Below, piece by piece: positions 1 to 8,108 of a DNA stretch of 56,885 nt. The position numbers and the translations under genes are program-made. This DNA comes from Bacteroidota bacterium (lineage in GTDB: Bacteria > Bacteroidota > Bacteroidia > Cytophagales > Cyclobacteriaceae): positions 1 through 56,885 of the forward strand of contig JAQCLE010000014.1 of the NCBI GenBank assembly GCA_027592755.1, read 5' to 3'. Each line of letters begins with the position of its first letter. Position 1 is the first letter of the stretch. A model generated the notes under the pieces. The model was not told where the DNA came from and ran no database searches. It saw only the letters and a list, made by a program, of their open reading frames with translations.

Positions 1-260
1 CTCAAAGGTTTGAACTTTTTCCGCTATTTTATCCGTTTTTTGAAATTAGACTTTCGGATAGTTGTGATATTCCATTCGGAATAAAGGTGGTTATATTTTG
101 TTTTGTTTAGCCCAAATTATCTTTTGAAAACCAGATAGATTAAGTTTTAAATTCGACAGATGAAGAAGTGTCTTCCACTCCCCATATTGGAGTAAATACT
201 GTTTTTGGTTATTTTTGATTACTTCGATCTTTCAATATTTTCAATACTAATTAAATAGGA
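1..260. other. Intergenic region at left edge, no gene recognised
   Basis: AT-rich DNA upstream of the E1 fusion gene. No reading frame here resembles a protein and no RNA gene was recognised. A TATATTTTG box at 92-100 and a TATTTTCA box at 236-243 loosely resemble the Bacteroidota -7 element, but neither has a well-spaced TTG, so no promoter is called. Confidence 0.4.
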
Positions 261-2666
261 GTGCGAGAGGCAAAAGCATTATCAAAACCATTTTTACCAG
301 TAAAGGAAATTCTGGCTGACTATTTGTTGGCTTGTGAAAGTAGGGAAGCTAGTCTTCTTGGAAGAAAAGAGGTCTTTAAGGGCAAAGCAAAATTTGGAAT
401 ATTTGGAGATGGCAAGGAGATCGCCCAGATCGCCATGGCCAAAGCTTTTAGGAAAGGTGATTTTCGTTCAGGTTATTATCGCGATCAGACTTTTATGCTG
501 GCGATTGGAGGGCTCACCTTTAAACAATATTTTGCTCAATTATATGCTCATACGGATGTAATAGCCGAGCCTGCTTCAGCTGGAAGGCTGATGAACTCAC
601 ATTTTGCCAACCGATTATTAGATGAAAATGGTGAGTGGCGGGATCAAACAAAATTATATAACAGCACAGCCGATATTTCCTGCACTGCGGGTCAAATGCC
701 AAGGCTTGTTGGATTGGCATATGCTTCGAAGCTATATCGGAACAACCCGGAATTAAAAGGATCCACAAAATTCTCAAAAAATGGAAATGAAATTGCCTTC
801 GGAACCATAGGAGATGCTGCAACATCTGAGGGCCAGTTTCTTGAATCAATGAATGCCATTGGAGTATTACAAGTGCCGGCGGTTGTTTCAATTTGGGACG
901 ATGATTATGGGATTTCTGTTCCAAAAGAGTTTCATACTACAAAGTGTAGTATTTCAAAAGCTTTGGAAGGATTTCAGCGTACCGATGTAGAGAACGGATT
1001 TGAAATATTTAGTGTAAAAGGATGGAATTATGAACGGTTGTGTCGCGTATATAAAGGCGCGGCAAAATTAGCCAGAGAAGAGCACGTCCCAATAATGATC
1101 CACGTGACTGAAATGACACAGCCTCTCGGCCATTCTACATCTGGATCACAAGAGCGATATAAGTCAAAGGAACGTTTGGAATGGGAAAACGAATACGATT
1201 GTATTCGACAATTAAGACTTTGGATATTGAAGAATGAACTGGCTTCACCAGCACATTTGGATGAACTTGAGTTATATGCCAGGAAGCATGTTCAGGAAGC
1301 CAAGTCTGCAGCATGGGAAGAATACATGCTTCCAATTAATGCTGACGTAAAAAATGCCGTAAGAATACTTGAATCTTTGGCTGGTAAGAGCAAACATAGG
1401 AATGAAATTATTAGACTAAGAGATGAACTCAAAAAAACCATCAACCCAGTCAAACTGGATGTTCACAGAGCATTAAGGCAATTGACTCGTTATTTAAGTA
1501 ATGAATCATTTCCAGAGAAGTTTGAGATTGCCAAAATATTGAAGAATAAAAGATCGATTATTCATGATGAATATCATTCCCACCTTTACAGCGAGTCGAA
1601 ATATTCAGCATTAAAAATTGAAGGAGTGCCCCCCGTTTTCACTAAGTCCTCCAAAGTCGTAGATGGTCGTGAAGTCTTGCAGGCCTGTTTTGAAGCCGCC
1701 TTTAGGAGGGATTCCCGGATATTTACCATGGGTGAGGACGTAGGGAACATTGGAGATGTGAATCAGGGGATGGCTGGTTTGCAGGCGAAATTTGGTAAGT
1801 TAAGAGTGACCGATACGGGCATTAGAGAAACATCAATTATCGGTCAGGGAATAGGAGCTGCCATAAGGGGTTTAAGGCCAATTGCTGAAGTGCAATACCT
1901 TGATTACCTGATTTTTACATTACAAACGCTATCTGATGATTTAGCAACCATACAGTACCGGACGAAAGGCGGCCAAAAAGCGCCGATGATCATTAGAACC
2001 CGGGGACATAGGCTTGAAGGCGTATGGCATTCCGGATCGCCAATGTCAATGATTCTTGGGAGCTTAAGAGGATTGTATGTTTTGGTTCCAAGAAACATGA
2101 CCCAGGCCGCAGGATTTTATAATTCCCTGTTTGCTTCAGATGATTGTGCTATAATGATTGAGAGTTTGAATGGTTACAGGCTTAAGGAAAGAATACCTGA
2201 TAACATCAATGAATTCAAAGTGCCATTAGGTGTACCAGAAATCTTAAAAGAAGGTAGTGATCTGACCATTGTTACCTATGGCTCAATGTGCCGAATAGTA
2301 ATGGAGGCTGCAATCCAACTCGAACAATTTGAAATCAGTGTTGAGGTTATTGATGTTCAAACATTACTACCTTTTGACATAAAAAGTACCATTTTGGAGT
2401 CTCTTAAGAAGACCAATAGAATCATATTCGCTGATGAGGATGTGCCTGGAGGAGCTTCGGCTTATATGATGCAAAAAGTACTGGAAGTTCAAAAAGGTTA
2501 TCAGTTTTTAGATTCAACTCCAGTTACCATCTCATCGAAAGATCATAGGCCAGCATATGGATCCGATGGGGATTATTTTTCAAAACCCAATTCGGAAGAT
2601 GTTTTTGAAACGGTTTATTCAATGATGAATGAGGCAAAGCCTGATCATTATCCCTCAATTTTTTAG
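261..2666 (+). CDS. Fused 2-oxoacid dehydrogenase E1 component, alpha plus beta subunits
   Basis: Thiamine-diphosphate E1 of a branched-chain 2-oxoacid (or pyruvate-like) dehydrogenase complex, with both subunits in one 801-residue chain. The alpha half carries the ThDP/Mg motif GDAATSEG at 184-191 followed by DDDYGIS at 213-219, where the usual Asn-Asn is replaced by acidic residues. The HSTS phosphorylation-loop equivalent is near 292. The beta half begins about residue 470 (VDGREVLQACFEAAF) and has the GEDVG, RETSIIGQGIGAA and TRGHR blocks of E1 beta. Translation starts at GTG 261, preceded by TAGGA. The fusion is common in Bacteroidota. The E2 and E3 genes are not in this window. The substrate class cannot be read from sequence alone; branched-chain is most likely. 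Its stop overlaps the convergent lipoprotein gene. Confidence 0.9.
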   Translation: MREAKALSKPFLPVKEILADYLLACESREASLLGRKEVFKGKAKFGIFGDGKEIAQIAMAKAFRKGDFRSGYYRDQTFMLAIGGLTFKQYFAQLYAHTDVIAEPASAGRLMNSHFANRLLDENGEWRDQTKLYNSTADISCTAGQMPRLVGLAYASKLYRNNPELKGSTKFSKNGNEIAFGTIGDAATSEGQFLESMNAIGVLQVPAVVSIWDDDYGISVPKEFHTTKCSISKALEGFQRTDVENGFEIFSVKGWNYERLCRVYKGAAKLAREEHVPIMIHVTEMTQPLGHSTSGSQERYKSKERLEWENEYDCIRQLRLWILKNELASPAHLDELELYARKHVQEAKSAAWEEYMLPINADVKNAVRILESLAGKSKHRNEIIRLRDELKKTINPVKLDVHRALRQLTRYLSNESFPEKFEIAKILKNKRSIIHDEYHSHLYSESKYSALKIEGVPPVFTKSSKVVDGREVLQACFEAAFRRDSRIFTMGEDVGNIGDVNQGMAGLQAKFGKLRVTDTGIRETSIIGQGIGAAIRGLRPIAEVQYLDYLIFTLQTLSDDLATIQYRTKGGQKAPMIIRTRGHRLEGVWHSGSPMSMILGSLRGLYVLVPRNMTQAAGFYNSLFASDDCAIMIESLNGYRLKERIPDNINEFKVPLGVPEILKEGSDLTIVTYGSMCRIVMEAAIQLEQFEISVEVIDVQTLLPFDIKSTILESLKKTNRIIFADEDVPGGASAYMMQKVLEVQKGYQFLDSTPVTISSKDHRPAYGSDGDYFSKPNSEDVFETVYSMMNEAKPDHYPSIF

Positions 2667-3559
2667 CCTCCTATTTGCTGAAGAGTCAAATCTGGAGATT
2701 CTGTTGTATTACTGGTATTGAGAGCCCTATCCCGAATAGTTGTGCGGATCTGGAAAGTATCATTTCTTAAAACCAGCCTAAAACCATTTGAAAGCATAGC
2801 GTATTTAATGGTTCCTTCTGTCGATTTTCCTATTCTTTCCGGTGCAAAAATCGGAAACCTGGCGTTGAAGTTTAAACCACAACCATTTTCATCAAAAATT
2901 CTGGCCCAATCAATGAACTCATAGATACCGTTAGTTTTTCGATAAAAGTTCACATCTATGTTTTTATTGTGTTGGTTTTTGACAACATAGAACGTGTCGA
3001 GTACGGTAAACAATTTTGGGTCTCCTTGACTGTCAAATTCTATATCACCATTTTCATCCCGAATGGTATCCCTTAAAATATTAATGAAATCTTGATCTTC
3101 ATAAGGGAGTACCGGGAAGCGATCTTCTCTCATCGAATCAATGACATATTCCTGACAGTCCCAGTTTGGAGGTCTGTTGTCATCATCACTAAAGAATTCT
3201 GAATTCAGTCTAATCAATTCACTATTTTGTGGTCCAGGAATAAGTGTTGGAACCAACCTTTTGAATGGCGTCTCAAAATTACCAGAAAACGTAACGAGAA
3301 AATTATTGTTATCAATGATAAAATCGAAGTCGTGGAAAGGTGGGTTGCTTTCATCTTCAAACAGTCCAATATCTCCATCTCCATCCTGGAAATCAAAAAA
3401 GAGAATTAATGAGTCTGGTTCATTGTTAGCTGGCGTCTCTTTAAAAATTAGGTTGTTGTATGATATCCTTGGTTCATCCACAAAATCCTCAGGACGAAAG
3501 CAAGAATAGGATATAATCGAAATGATTATAAAATATGATAGTGGCTTAATTTGTCGCAT
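2663..3559 (-). CDS. Putative lipoprotein of unknown function
   Basis: 298 residues. The N-terminus is a short hydrophobic stretch ending in a lipobox-like SYSC (Cys about residue 20), followed by FRPEDF, so it is probably a lipid-anchored envelope protein. The mature part is rich in Asp, Asn and Phe and contains an acidic segment (DFQDGDGDIGLFEDE) that may bind calcium. No enzyme motif was recognised. Such proteins are widespread and uncharacterised in Bacteroidota. The last four bases overlap the stop of the convergent E1 gene: TTAG encodes a stop on each strand, so no separate terminator fits between them. It is divergent from the LuxE-like gene with a 52-base gap. The function is unknown. 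Confidence 0.75.
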   Translation of the reverse strand: MRQIKPLSYFIIISIISYSCFRPEDFVDEPRISYNNLIFKETPANNEPDSLILFFDFQDGDGDIGLFEDESNPPFHDFDFIIDNNNFLVTFSGNFETPFKRLVPTLIPGPQNSELIRLNSEFFSDDDNRPPNWDCQEYVIDSMREDRFPVLPYEDQDFINILRDTIRDENGDIEFDSQGDPKLFTVLDTFYVVKNQHNKNIDVNFYRKTNGIYEFIDWARIFDENGCGLNFNARFPIFAPERIGKSTEGTIKYAMLSNGFRLVLRNDTFQIRTTIRDRALNTSNTTESPDLTLQQIGG

Positions 3560-3611
3560 CCTTAGAAAGTTCGAACTCGTATAGTTTTAGGAATTATGCT
3601 TCTTTTGAGAT

Positions 3612-4589
3612 ATGCAATCAATAAACAGTATAGAAAAACGAATCCCTAAAATAAACGATAAAAATTTCAAAAATTATGCACTTGATGTATTCAAATATCA
3701 AGCCAAATCGAATAGAGTTTATAAGGCATACTTAACAAACCTTAATGTAGAAATTGCTGGCATTAAAGAATTAGATAATGTGCCATTTCTACCAATTGAA
3801 TTTTATAAAAGTGAAATTGTAAAGAGTGATAACTGGTCGGAAGAAACAGTATTTTATAGTAGTGGAACTACCGGCCAACAGAAAAGCGAGCACTTCATTA
3901 AAAACCTTAGTTTTTATCATCGCAACACCAAACATATCTTTGAAAGTTTTTACGGTCCTTTAAATAATTACATGATTGTTGCTTTATTGCCATCCTATGA
4001 AAATAATTCGTCACTAGTTTCCATGGTTTCAAACTTTATAGACCAGTCGGGATGCAGCGAATCTTCTTTTATATCCAAGGACCTAAGTTTACTCGAGCTA
4101 AAGAAAGAAAGGGCAGTAGAACTGGGCAAAACATTATTATTAATTGGAGTTTCACATGCCCTTCTTGGCCTTGCTGAGATGGGTATCGATCTTCGTGCAG
4201 CAATTATCATGGAAACCGGGGGTATGAAAGGTGAGAGAACAGAAATTACCAGGAAGGCCCTTCATAAATCACTCTGTGATGGCTTCAATTCAAAAGAAAT
4301 ACATTCTGAATATGGCATGTCTGAGCTAATGTCTCAGGCCTATAGCCTCGGAGAAGGGGAGTTCAAGGCACCGAATTGTATGAAGGTAATGATTAGAGAT
4401 AGTTATGACCCTTTTAGTTATATAAAATCAGGAAAGACCGGAGGAATCAATATAATAGATTTAGCTAATATTCACACCTGTTCATTTCTAGAAACCAAGG
4501 ATTTAGGCAGGGAAACGGACAATGGCTTCGAAGTACTAGGAAGATTTGACAATTCTGAAGTTCGTGGGTGTAACTTAATGGTTTTGTGA
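3612..4589 (+). CDS. LuxE-like acyl-protein synthetase / acyl-activating protein
   Basis: 325 residues, resembling the LuxE acyl-protein synthetase family, an ANL-type adenylate-forming fold. The phosphate-binding loop SSGTTGQQKS lies at 83-92 and a later GRFDNSEVRGCN stretch near the C-terminus matches the end of the family. In luminous bacteria LuxE activates fatty acids for aldehyde formation. In non-luminous Bacteroidota the orthologue is common, and its acyl acceptor is not known to me. It stands alone: no reductase or transferase (LuxC/LuxD) is adjacent. A hairpin lies about 25 bases after the stop. The family call is firm; the physiological substrate is unknown. Confidence 0.8.
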   Translation: MQSINSIEKRIPKINDKNFKNYALDVFKYQAKSNRVYKAYLTNLNVEIAGIKELDNVPFLPIEFYKSEIVKSDNWSEETVFYSSGTTGQQKSEHFIKNLSFYHRNTKHIFESFYGPLNNYMIVALLPSYENNSSLVSMVSNFIDQSGCSESSFISKDLSLLELKKERAVELGKTLLLIGVSHALLGLAEMGIDLRAAIIMETGGMKGERTEITRKALHKSLCDGFNSKEIHSEYGMSELMSQAYSLGEGEFKAPNCMKVMIRDSYDPFSYIKSGKTGGINIIDLANIHTCSFLETKDLGRETDNGFEVLGRFDNSEVRGCNLMVL

Positions 4590-4614
4590 CCGTATTATAA
4601 GTGTAAAATAAACG

Positions 4615-4645
4615 ATCCAATCATTCGTTGAAATAATGATTGGAT
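4615..4645. repeat. Perfect 11-bp inverted repeat
   Basis: ATCCAATCATT at 4615-4625 pairs perfectly with AATGATTGGAT at 4635-4645 around a 9-base loop. It lies 26 bases after the LuxE-like gene. No U-run follows, so it is not a canonical intrinsic terminator. It may act as a 3'-end stabiliser, or as an operator for the small lipoprotein gene downstream. Confidence 0.6.
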
Positions 4646-4652
4646 ATATATG

Positions 4653-4683
4653 TTGAGAAACATTTATATTTTTAATATATTTA
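4653..4683 (+). promoter_or_regulatory. Candidate promoter for small lipoprotein gene
   Basis: TTG at 4653-4655, a 20-base spacer, then TATATTTA at 4676-4683. This matches the Bacteroidota -33/-7 consensus (TTG and TAnnTTTG) except for the last base. The start codon lies 33 bases downstream. Confidence 0.4.
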
Positions 4684-4716
4684 GTCTGTTAAGCTAGGTC
4701 AAATAAATTCATAATT

Positions 4717-4848
4717 ATGAAAATTAGAATACTCCTTGCAGCTGTTTTACTAATGTCCATAGGTGCCTGCACTCAGAAAATGTGTCCTACATATGCCAAA
4801 AAGGACGTTAAGCAAGAAGTCAGGCAAGTAGAAGAAGCAAGGATTTAA
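4717..4848 (+). CDS. Very small lipoprotein (43 aa)
   Basis: ATG at 4717 to TAA at 4846-4848. The product starts with Lys and Arg, has a hydrophobic core and the lipobox-like MSIGAC (Cys 18), and then only 26 mature residues (TQKMCPTYAKKD..., charged at the end). The CPTYAK motif resembles short secreted lipoproteins that I recall from other Bacteroidota; this is from memory, not a search. It has its own candidate promoter upstream and a strong intrinsic terminator 22 bases after the stop, which supports a real monocistronic gene. The function is unknown. Confidence 0.7.
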   Translation: MKIRILLAAVLLMSIGACTQKMCPTYAKKDVKQEVRQVEEARI

Positions 4849-4870
4849 GTTCATTGAATCAGAAAATACT

Positions 4871-4904
4871 GCGGATATCAGAAAGATGTCCGCTTTTTTA
4901 TTTT
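4871..4904 (+). terminator. Intrinsic terminator of small lipoprotein gene
   Basis: GCGGATAT (4871-4878) pairs with ATGTCCGC (4886-4893), an 8-bp stem with one G-U pair, around a 7-base loop. Six T residues follow at 4894-4899, then ATTTT. It separates the plus-strand lipoprotein gene from the convergent minus-strand operon. Confidence 0.85.
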
Positions 4905-4913
4905 ATACCCAAT

Positions 4914-6032
4914 TCAAACAATATTGCCATGGGTCAAGTTTATTATCGATTCTGCAAAAGGAGTTTTTAATAGCCTTACGGCAATTTCAGACATTAATTT
5001 CTTTCCGAAAAAATATTGGAGTTTTCTCCCGATGCTCAATCTCACTGAAAAGTTAGATTTCCATTGTTTGCAATAATCATCATGAATTGTAACTGAATCA
5101 AATCTATTGCCCTCGAGGTTTTTCACAATAAGCTCGGAGAGTATTTTAGCAGAATGAATTGCCATGGCCATGCCATTCCCGCACAAGGGAACTATCATTC
5201 CGGCTGCATCACCACACATAAGAACATTTTTAGATACAAGATCTTTCTTGCTAAAGGTTATTTTACTTATCGTCAGGGGCCTTTCAAAGACTCTTTCAGA
5301 TTGTTGAAATATTCTTTTGAGCAACGGATTTTGATATAGGATATCTTCTTCCAATTGATTGATATCACCTGAATCTATCAGGTTTCTCGTTTCGGTTAAG
5401 TAGCATAAGTTGTAGAGTCCATTTTCGATTCGGCTAACACCACAATATCCACCGCTAAAATTATGGAGAGCAATCACATTTTCCGGAAGATCTGCCCTAA
5501 TGTGATATTTGACAGCTAAATATGTTGGATTTTTGGAAGTTAACGATCTATTAAGGTTCCGATCCAATTGTGAATTCTTGCCAAAGCTACCTATCGCCAA
5601 CTTGCTGTAAATGGTATCACCATTTTGCAATTTGGTTTCAAAGACATCGTTTTTTTTAATAATGTTTTCCGCAATACCAACGACTATTTTGCAACCTGAC
5701 CCGGTTGCTTTTTGGGCAAGAAACTGATCGAAAGAATACCTGCTAATGCCAAATCCACCAAGAGCTAAATCCACAAAGACATTAGACCCACTTACTGATG
5801 ATAACTGCAATTTGTTGATGTCAGCAGGGCCTAAATCTTCTGGATACAAGCCATTTTTTTCAAGGAAAGGCCTGACTTCATTAGAAACATACTCACCACA
5901 AACTCTGTGAAAAGGATGCTCTTTTTTTTCAATCAGCACAACATCGAGCCCACTTCTAGATAGTAAATTTGCGGAAGTTAATCCCGCCAGGCCACCTCCG
6001 ATGACAATGATGTCGTGAACTTTATCCAACAA
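4914..6032 (-). CDS. FAD-dependent oxidoreductase (geranylgeranyl-reductase-like)
   Basis: About 372 residues. The N-terminal Rossmann motif (VIGGGLAGL) is followed about 30 residues later by the CGEYVS block. CGDAAGMIVPLCGNGMAMA, the second FAD-binding motif of the FixC/geranylgeranyl-reductase and flavin-halogenase group, is in the C-terminal half. These enzymes reduce or oxidise lipid-like or aromatic substrates; the substrate here is not evident. It is last in the ugd-galE-rmlB operon. A GTG at 6077 would add 15 residues but overlap rmlB by 38 bases. TTG at 6032 (or 6029) lies just after the rmlB stop and gives the N-terminus usual for the family, so I prefer it. Confidence 0.75.
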   Translation of the reverse strand: MLDKVHDIIVIGGGLAGLTSANLLSRSGLDVVLIEKKEHPFHRVCGEYVSNEVRPFLEKNGLYPEDLGPADINKLQLSSVSGSNVFVDLALGGFGISRYSFDQFLAQKATGSGCKIVVGIAENIIKKNDVFETKLQNGDTIYSKLAIGSFGKNSQLDRNLNRSLTSKNPTYLAVKYHIRADLPENVIALHNFSGGYCGVSRIENGLYNLCYLTETRNLIDSGDINQLEEDILYQNPLLKRIFQQSERVFERPLTISKITFSKKDLVSKNVLMCGDAAGMIVPLCGNGMAMAIHSAKILSELIVKNLEGNRFDSVTIHDDYCKQWKSNFSVRLSIGRKLQYFFGKKLMSEIAVRLLKTPFAESIINLTHGNIV

Positions 6033-6039
6033 TGAAGTT

Positions 6040-7089
6040 CTAATCGTATTGGCTATCGTAATATTTCTTATACTCACCTGAAACTATATTGGATAGCCAT
6101 GGGTCATTTTTAAGGTACCAATCAACTGTTTGTTCAAGACCTACCTCAAATGTAACAGATGGTGACCAGCCTAATTCATTGGTAATTTTGCTCGAATCAA
6201 TGGCATATCTTAAATCATGACCCGCTCGGTCTCTTACAAAAGTTATTAGTTTCTCAGACTCTTTAATATTACGTTCCAGTTTTGTATCCATGATTCTACA
6301 CAGGACTTTCACGACATCAATATTCTTCCATTCGTTGAGGCCACCGATATTGTAAGTCTCAAAAGTTGACCCTTTATGGAAGATTACGTCAATTGCCGAT
6401 GCATGATCCTCAACATATAACCAATCTCTGATATTTTCACCTTTACCATAAATTGGTAGAGGCCTACGGTTTTTAATGTTATTGATGCATAATGGAATCA
6501 GTTTTTCTGGAAATTGATTTGGCCCATAATTATTGGAACAATTGGAAATAATTGCTGGTAATCCATAAGTGTTCGAAAAGGCACGTACAAAATGGTCAGA
6601 ACTTGCTTTTGATGCTGAATAAGGTGACTGAGGGTCATAAGGAGTCGATTCTGTAAATAATCCTTCACTTAGTGATCCATATACTTCGTCGGTGGAAATG
6701 TGGTAAAATAAATGATCGCTTTCGCCGTGCCAGGCTGTTTTGGCTACTGTTAAAAGATTCGTGGTGCCTATAATATTGGTCTTTATGAAATCAGTCGGGT
6801 CCGTAATGGATCTGTCCACGTGAGATTCAGCAGCCAAATGGATCACTGAATCAATATCTTCTTCCGAAAAAAGACGCTGAATTAATTCAGTATCAACTAT
6901 ATCGCCTTTTACAAACGTATAGTTTGGAAGATCCTCTATATCGGAAAGGTTTTCAAGATTGCCAGCATAAGTAAGCTTATCAAGATTGATGATTCTGTAA
7001 TTGGGGTATTTATTAACAAATAATCGTATAACATGTGAGCCGATAAAACCAGCACCACCAGTAATAAGGATTGTTTTAATGCTCTTCAT
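6040..7089 (-). CDS. rmlB: dTDP-glucose 4,6-dehydratase
   Basis: Converts dTDP-glucose to dTDP-4-keto-6-deoxyglucose, the committed step toward dTDP-rhamnose and other deoxysugars. It is an extended SDR of 349 residues. The NAD motif GGAGFIG is at 11-17, the catalytic Thr-Asp-Glu at 133-135, and YSASK has Tyr157 and Lys161. The chosen ATG at 7089 forms an ATGA overlap with the galE stop. A start nine codons upstream at 7116 is possible but would overlap galE further. No rmlA, rmlC or rmlD is nearby, so the rest of the pathway must be encoded elsewhere. Confidence 0.92.
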   Translation of the reverse strand: MKSIKTILITGGAGFIGSHVIRLFVNKYPNYRIINLDKLTYAGNLENLSDIEDLPNYTFVKGDIVDTELIQRLFSEEDIDSVIHLAAESHVDRSITDPTDFIKTNIIGTTNLLTVAKTAWHGESDHLFYHISTDEVYGSLSEGLFTESTPYDPQSPYSASKASSDHFVRAFSNTYGLPAIISNCSNNYGPNQFPEKLIPLCINNIKNRRPLPIYGKGENIRDWLYVEDHASAIDVIFHKGSTFETYNIGGLNEWKNIDVVKVLCRIMDTKLERNIKESEKLITFVRDRAGHDLRYAIDSSKITNELGWSPSVTFEVGLEQTVDWYLKNDPWLSNIVSGEYKKYYDSQYD

Positions 7090-8108
7090 TTTTGAAGAGT
7101 TTGCTCCCATTTCCACGCATCTCTCAAAGCATCTTCCAAAGTTAAGGATGATTGCCAGCCAATCAGGTCTTTGGCTTTGTCAACATTTGAGTAGATGGCC
7201 TCAACGTCACCTGGCCTTCTTGTTCCTATTGAATAGTTGACCATTAAATTATTTACTTTTTCAAAAGTCTTAATCACTTCCAGTACAGTATTTCCTTTGC
7301 CGGTGCCACAATTAATGACATCATAACCGGCAGACTTATTCTGAAAAATATAATCGAGGGCTCGAATATGAGCTTTCGCTAGATCGATTACATGAATATA
7401 ATCCCTCACGCAGGTGCCGTCGGGAGTATTGTAATCATTGCCAAAAACGGTTAATTCTTCGCGGATACCGGCGGCAGTTTGCGAAATATACGGAACCAGA
7501 TTGGCAGGCGTGCCAATTGGGAGTTCACCTATCAAAGCACTGGGATGTGCTCCTATAGGATTGAAGTATCTTAGGGAAAGAGCTTTAAAAGATTCTTTTG
7601 AAAATGAAAAATCTCTAATTATCTGTTCACATACATGTTTGGTGTTTCCATATGGAGATTCGGCTGGAAGTACTGGAGAAGTTTCTCTTACCGGTTGTTC
7701 TGCACTATTACCATATACTGTACATGATGATGAGAATACTAAACAATTAATATCTGACCTGTTCATCACCTTTAACAGGGATATCATCGAACCAACGTTA
7801 TTGTCATAGTATTTAAGAGGATTCTGTACCGACTCTGCCACTGCTTTTGATGCCGCGAAATGTATGACCCCTGAAATATCCTTTTCCAAAAGAAATATTT
7901 TTTCCAAATAATCTTCATTGCCACAATCACCTTCAAAGAACTTGACCTCTGTGTTGAGGATTTTATTTATTCTATTAATCGTTTTTTTATCTGAATTGGA
8001 GAAGTCATCCAGAATCACGGGCGTATAACCAGCCTGAAATAACTCAACCACAGTATGTGAACCAATATAACCGGCTCCACCGGTGACCAGGACTTTCCTA
8101 TTTCCCAT
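7086..8108 (-). CDS. galE: UDP-glucose 4-epimerase
   Basis: Interconverts UDP-glucose and UDP-galactose for galactose use and for glycan precursors. It is an extended SDR of 340 residues. The NAD-binding GGAGYIG is at 10-16, the Ser/Thr of the SSSCTVYG segment is near 127-130, and the YGNTK dyad has Tyr153 and Lys157. The C-terminal substrate-binding region (RRPGD, GW) is typical. It overlaps ugd by 11 bases upstream and rmlB by 4 bases downstream, so the three genes are surely co-transcribed and probably translationally coupled. Confidence 0.93.
   Translation of the reverse strand: MGNRKVLVTGGAGYIGSHTVVELFQAGYTPVILDDFSNSDKKTINRINKILNTEVKFFEGDCGNEDYLEKIFLLEKDISGVIHFAASKAVAESVQNPLKYYDNNVGSMISLLKVMNRSDINCLVFSSSCTVYGNSAEQPVRETSPVLPAESPYGNTKHVCEQIIRDFSFSKESFKALSLRYFNPIGAHPSALIGELPIGTPANLVPYISQTAAGIREELTVFGNDYNTPDGTCVRDYIHVIDLAKAHIRALDYIFQNKSAGYDVINCGTGKGNTVLEVIKTFEKVNNLMVNYSIGTRRPGDVEAIYSNVDKAKDLIGWQSSLTLEDALRDAWKWEQTLQK

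Noticed and set aside
520-924. Long open frame on the minus strand inside the E1 gene
   Set aside because: It lies wholly inside a strongly conserved coding region on the other strand and its translation has no recognisable features. It is a shadow frame.
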